Assembly (NCBI GenBank): GCA_949128115.1
Contig: OX421962.1
Span: 100,222,836 to 100,286,835 of the forward strand
Length of the DNA: 64,000 nt
Direction of reading: 5' to 3'
From: Anaspis maculata
Lineage: Eukaryota > Arthropoda > Insecta > Coleoptera > Scraptiidae
In this document: positions 64,000 to 64,000 of the stretch, piece by piece
Layout: each line of letters starts with the position of its first letter
Position numbering within the stretch: position 1 is the first letter of the stretch
The notes under the pieces: model-generated
Seen by the model: the letters and a program-made list of their open reading frames with translations, nothing else
Database searches by the model: none
Told to the model about the DNA's origin: nothing
Program-made: the position numbers and the translations under genes

Positions 64000-64000
64000 C

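Overview
The window looks like repeat-rich nuclear DNA from an arthropod, probably an insect. It is AT-rich and gene-poor. It carries spliced coding fragments with GT..AG introns, one as short as 52 nt, plus a Ty3/gypsy retroelement, a LINE reverse-transcriptase relic and many inverted-repeat DNA elements. Frequent GTAGGTACCTA-type strings recall hemipteran and lepidopteran genomes, but that is an impression and not a species call. Nothing prokaryotic is visible.

Left part (1-20.1 kb): a 4.4 kb foldback (61-4443) is followed by three splice-phase-compatible exons of one minus-strand gene (19388-19479, 5677-5868, 5305-5579). Joined, they would encode the start of an unrecognised single-pass membrane protein. 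Its inferred 13.5 kb intron holds a foldback whose arms are long arrays of ~21 bp units around a broken zinc-finger gene (6078-8434), a 163 bp MITE, a CCAAT-rich inverted-repeat element (10.43-12.41 kb), a cysteine-rich (CXC-like) coding relic, a THAP-like relic and another palindrome (18.41-19.27 kb).

Middle part (20-50 kb): an almost unbroken chain of foldback or palindromic elements (20.4, 25.9, 27.4, 33.9, 35.3, 37.7, 38.9, 43.3 and 47.2 kb) mixed with MITEs, tandem arrays and three kinds of gene debris (two further THAP fragments and a LINE RT piece). A 4.77 kb hAT-like element (40962-45726) has perfect 12 bp terminal inverted repeats and a perfect 8 bp target duplication, and it contains a 2.2 kb foldback. 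Several otherwise different elements share small modules: CAGGGTG termini next to TA, the string AACATACTAAAAGTCCCC, and a YY1/PHO-like ATGGCGGC motif.

Right part (50-64 kb): a Ty3/gypsy-type LTR retrotransposon with a tRNA-Leu-type primer-binding site, a ~1.9 kb leader, a single intact 2377-codon Gag-Pol frame, a 3' untranslated region, a polypurine tract and a candidate 3' LTR. Two points stand out: the polyprotein has two tandem retropepsin domains, and the two LTR-side sequences are identical over only their last 88 bp.

All calls come from reading the sequence. No database search, repeat library or splice predictor was run, so family names rest on motifs and element boundaries rest on visible inverted repeats.
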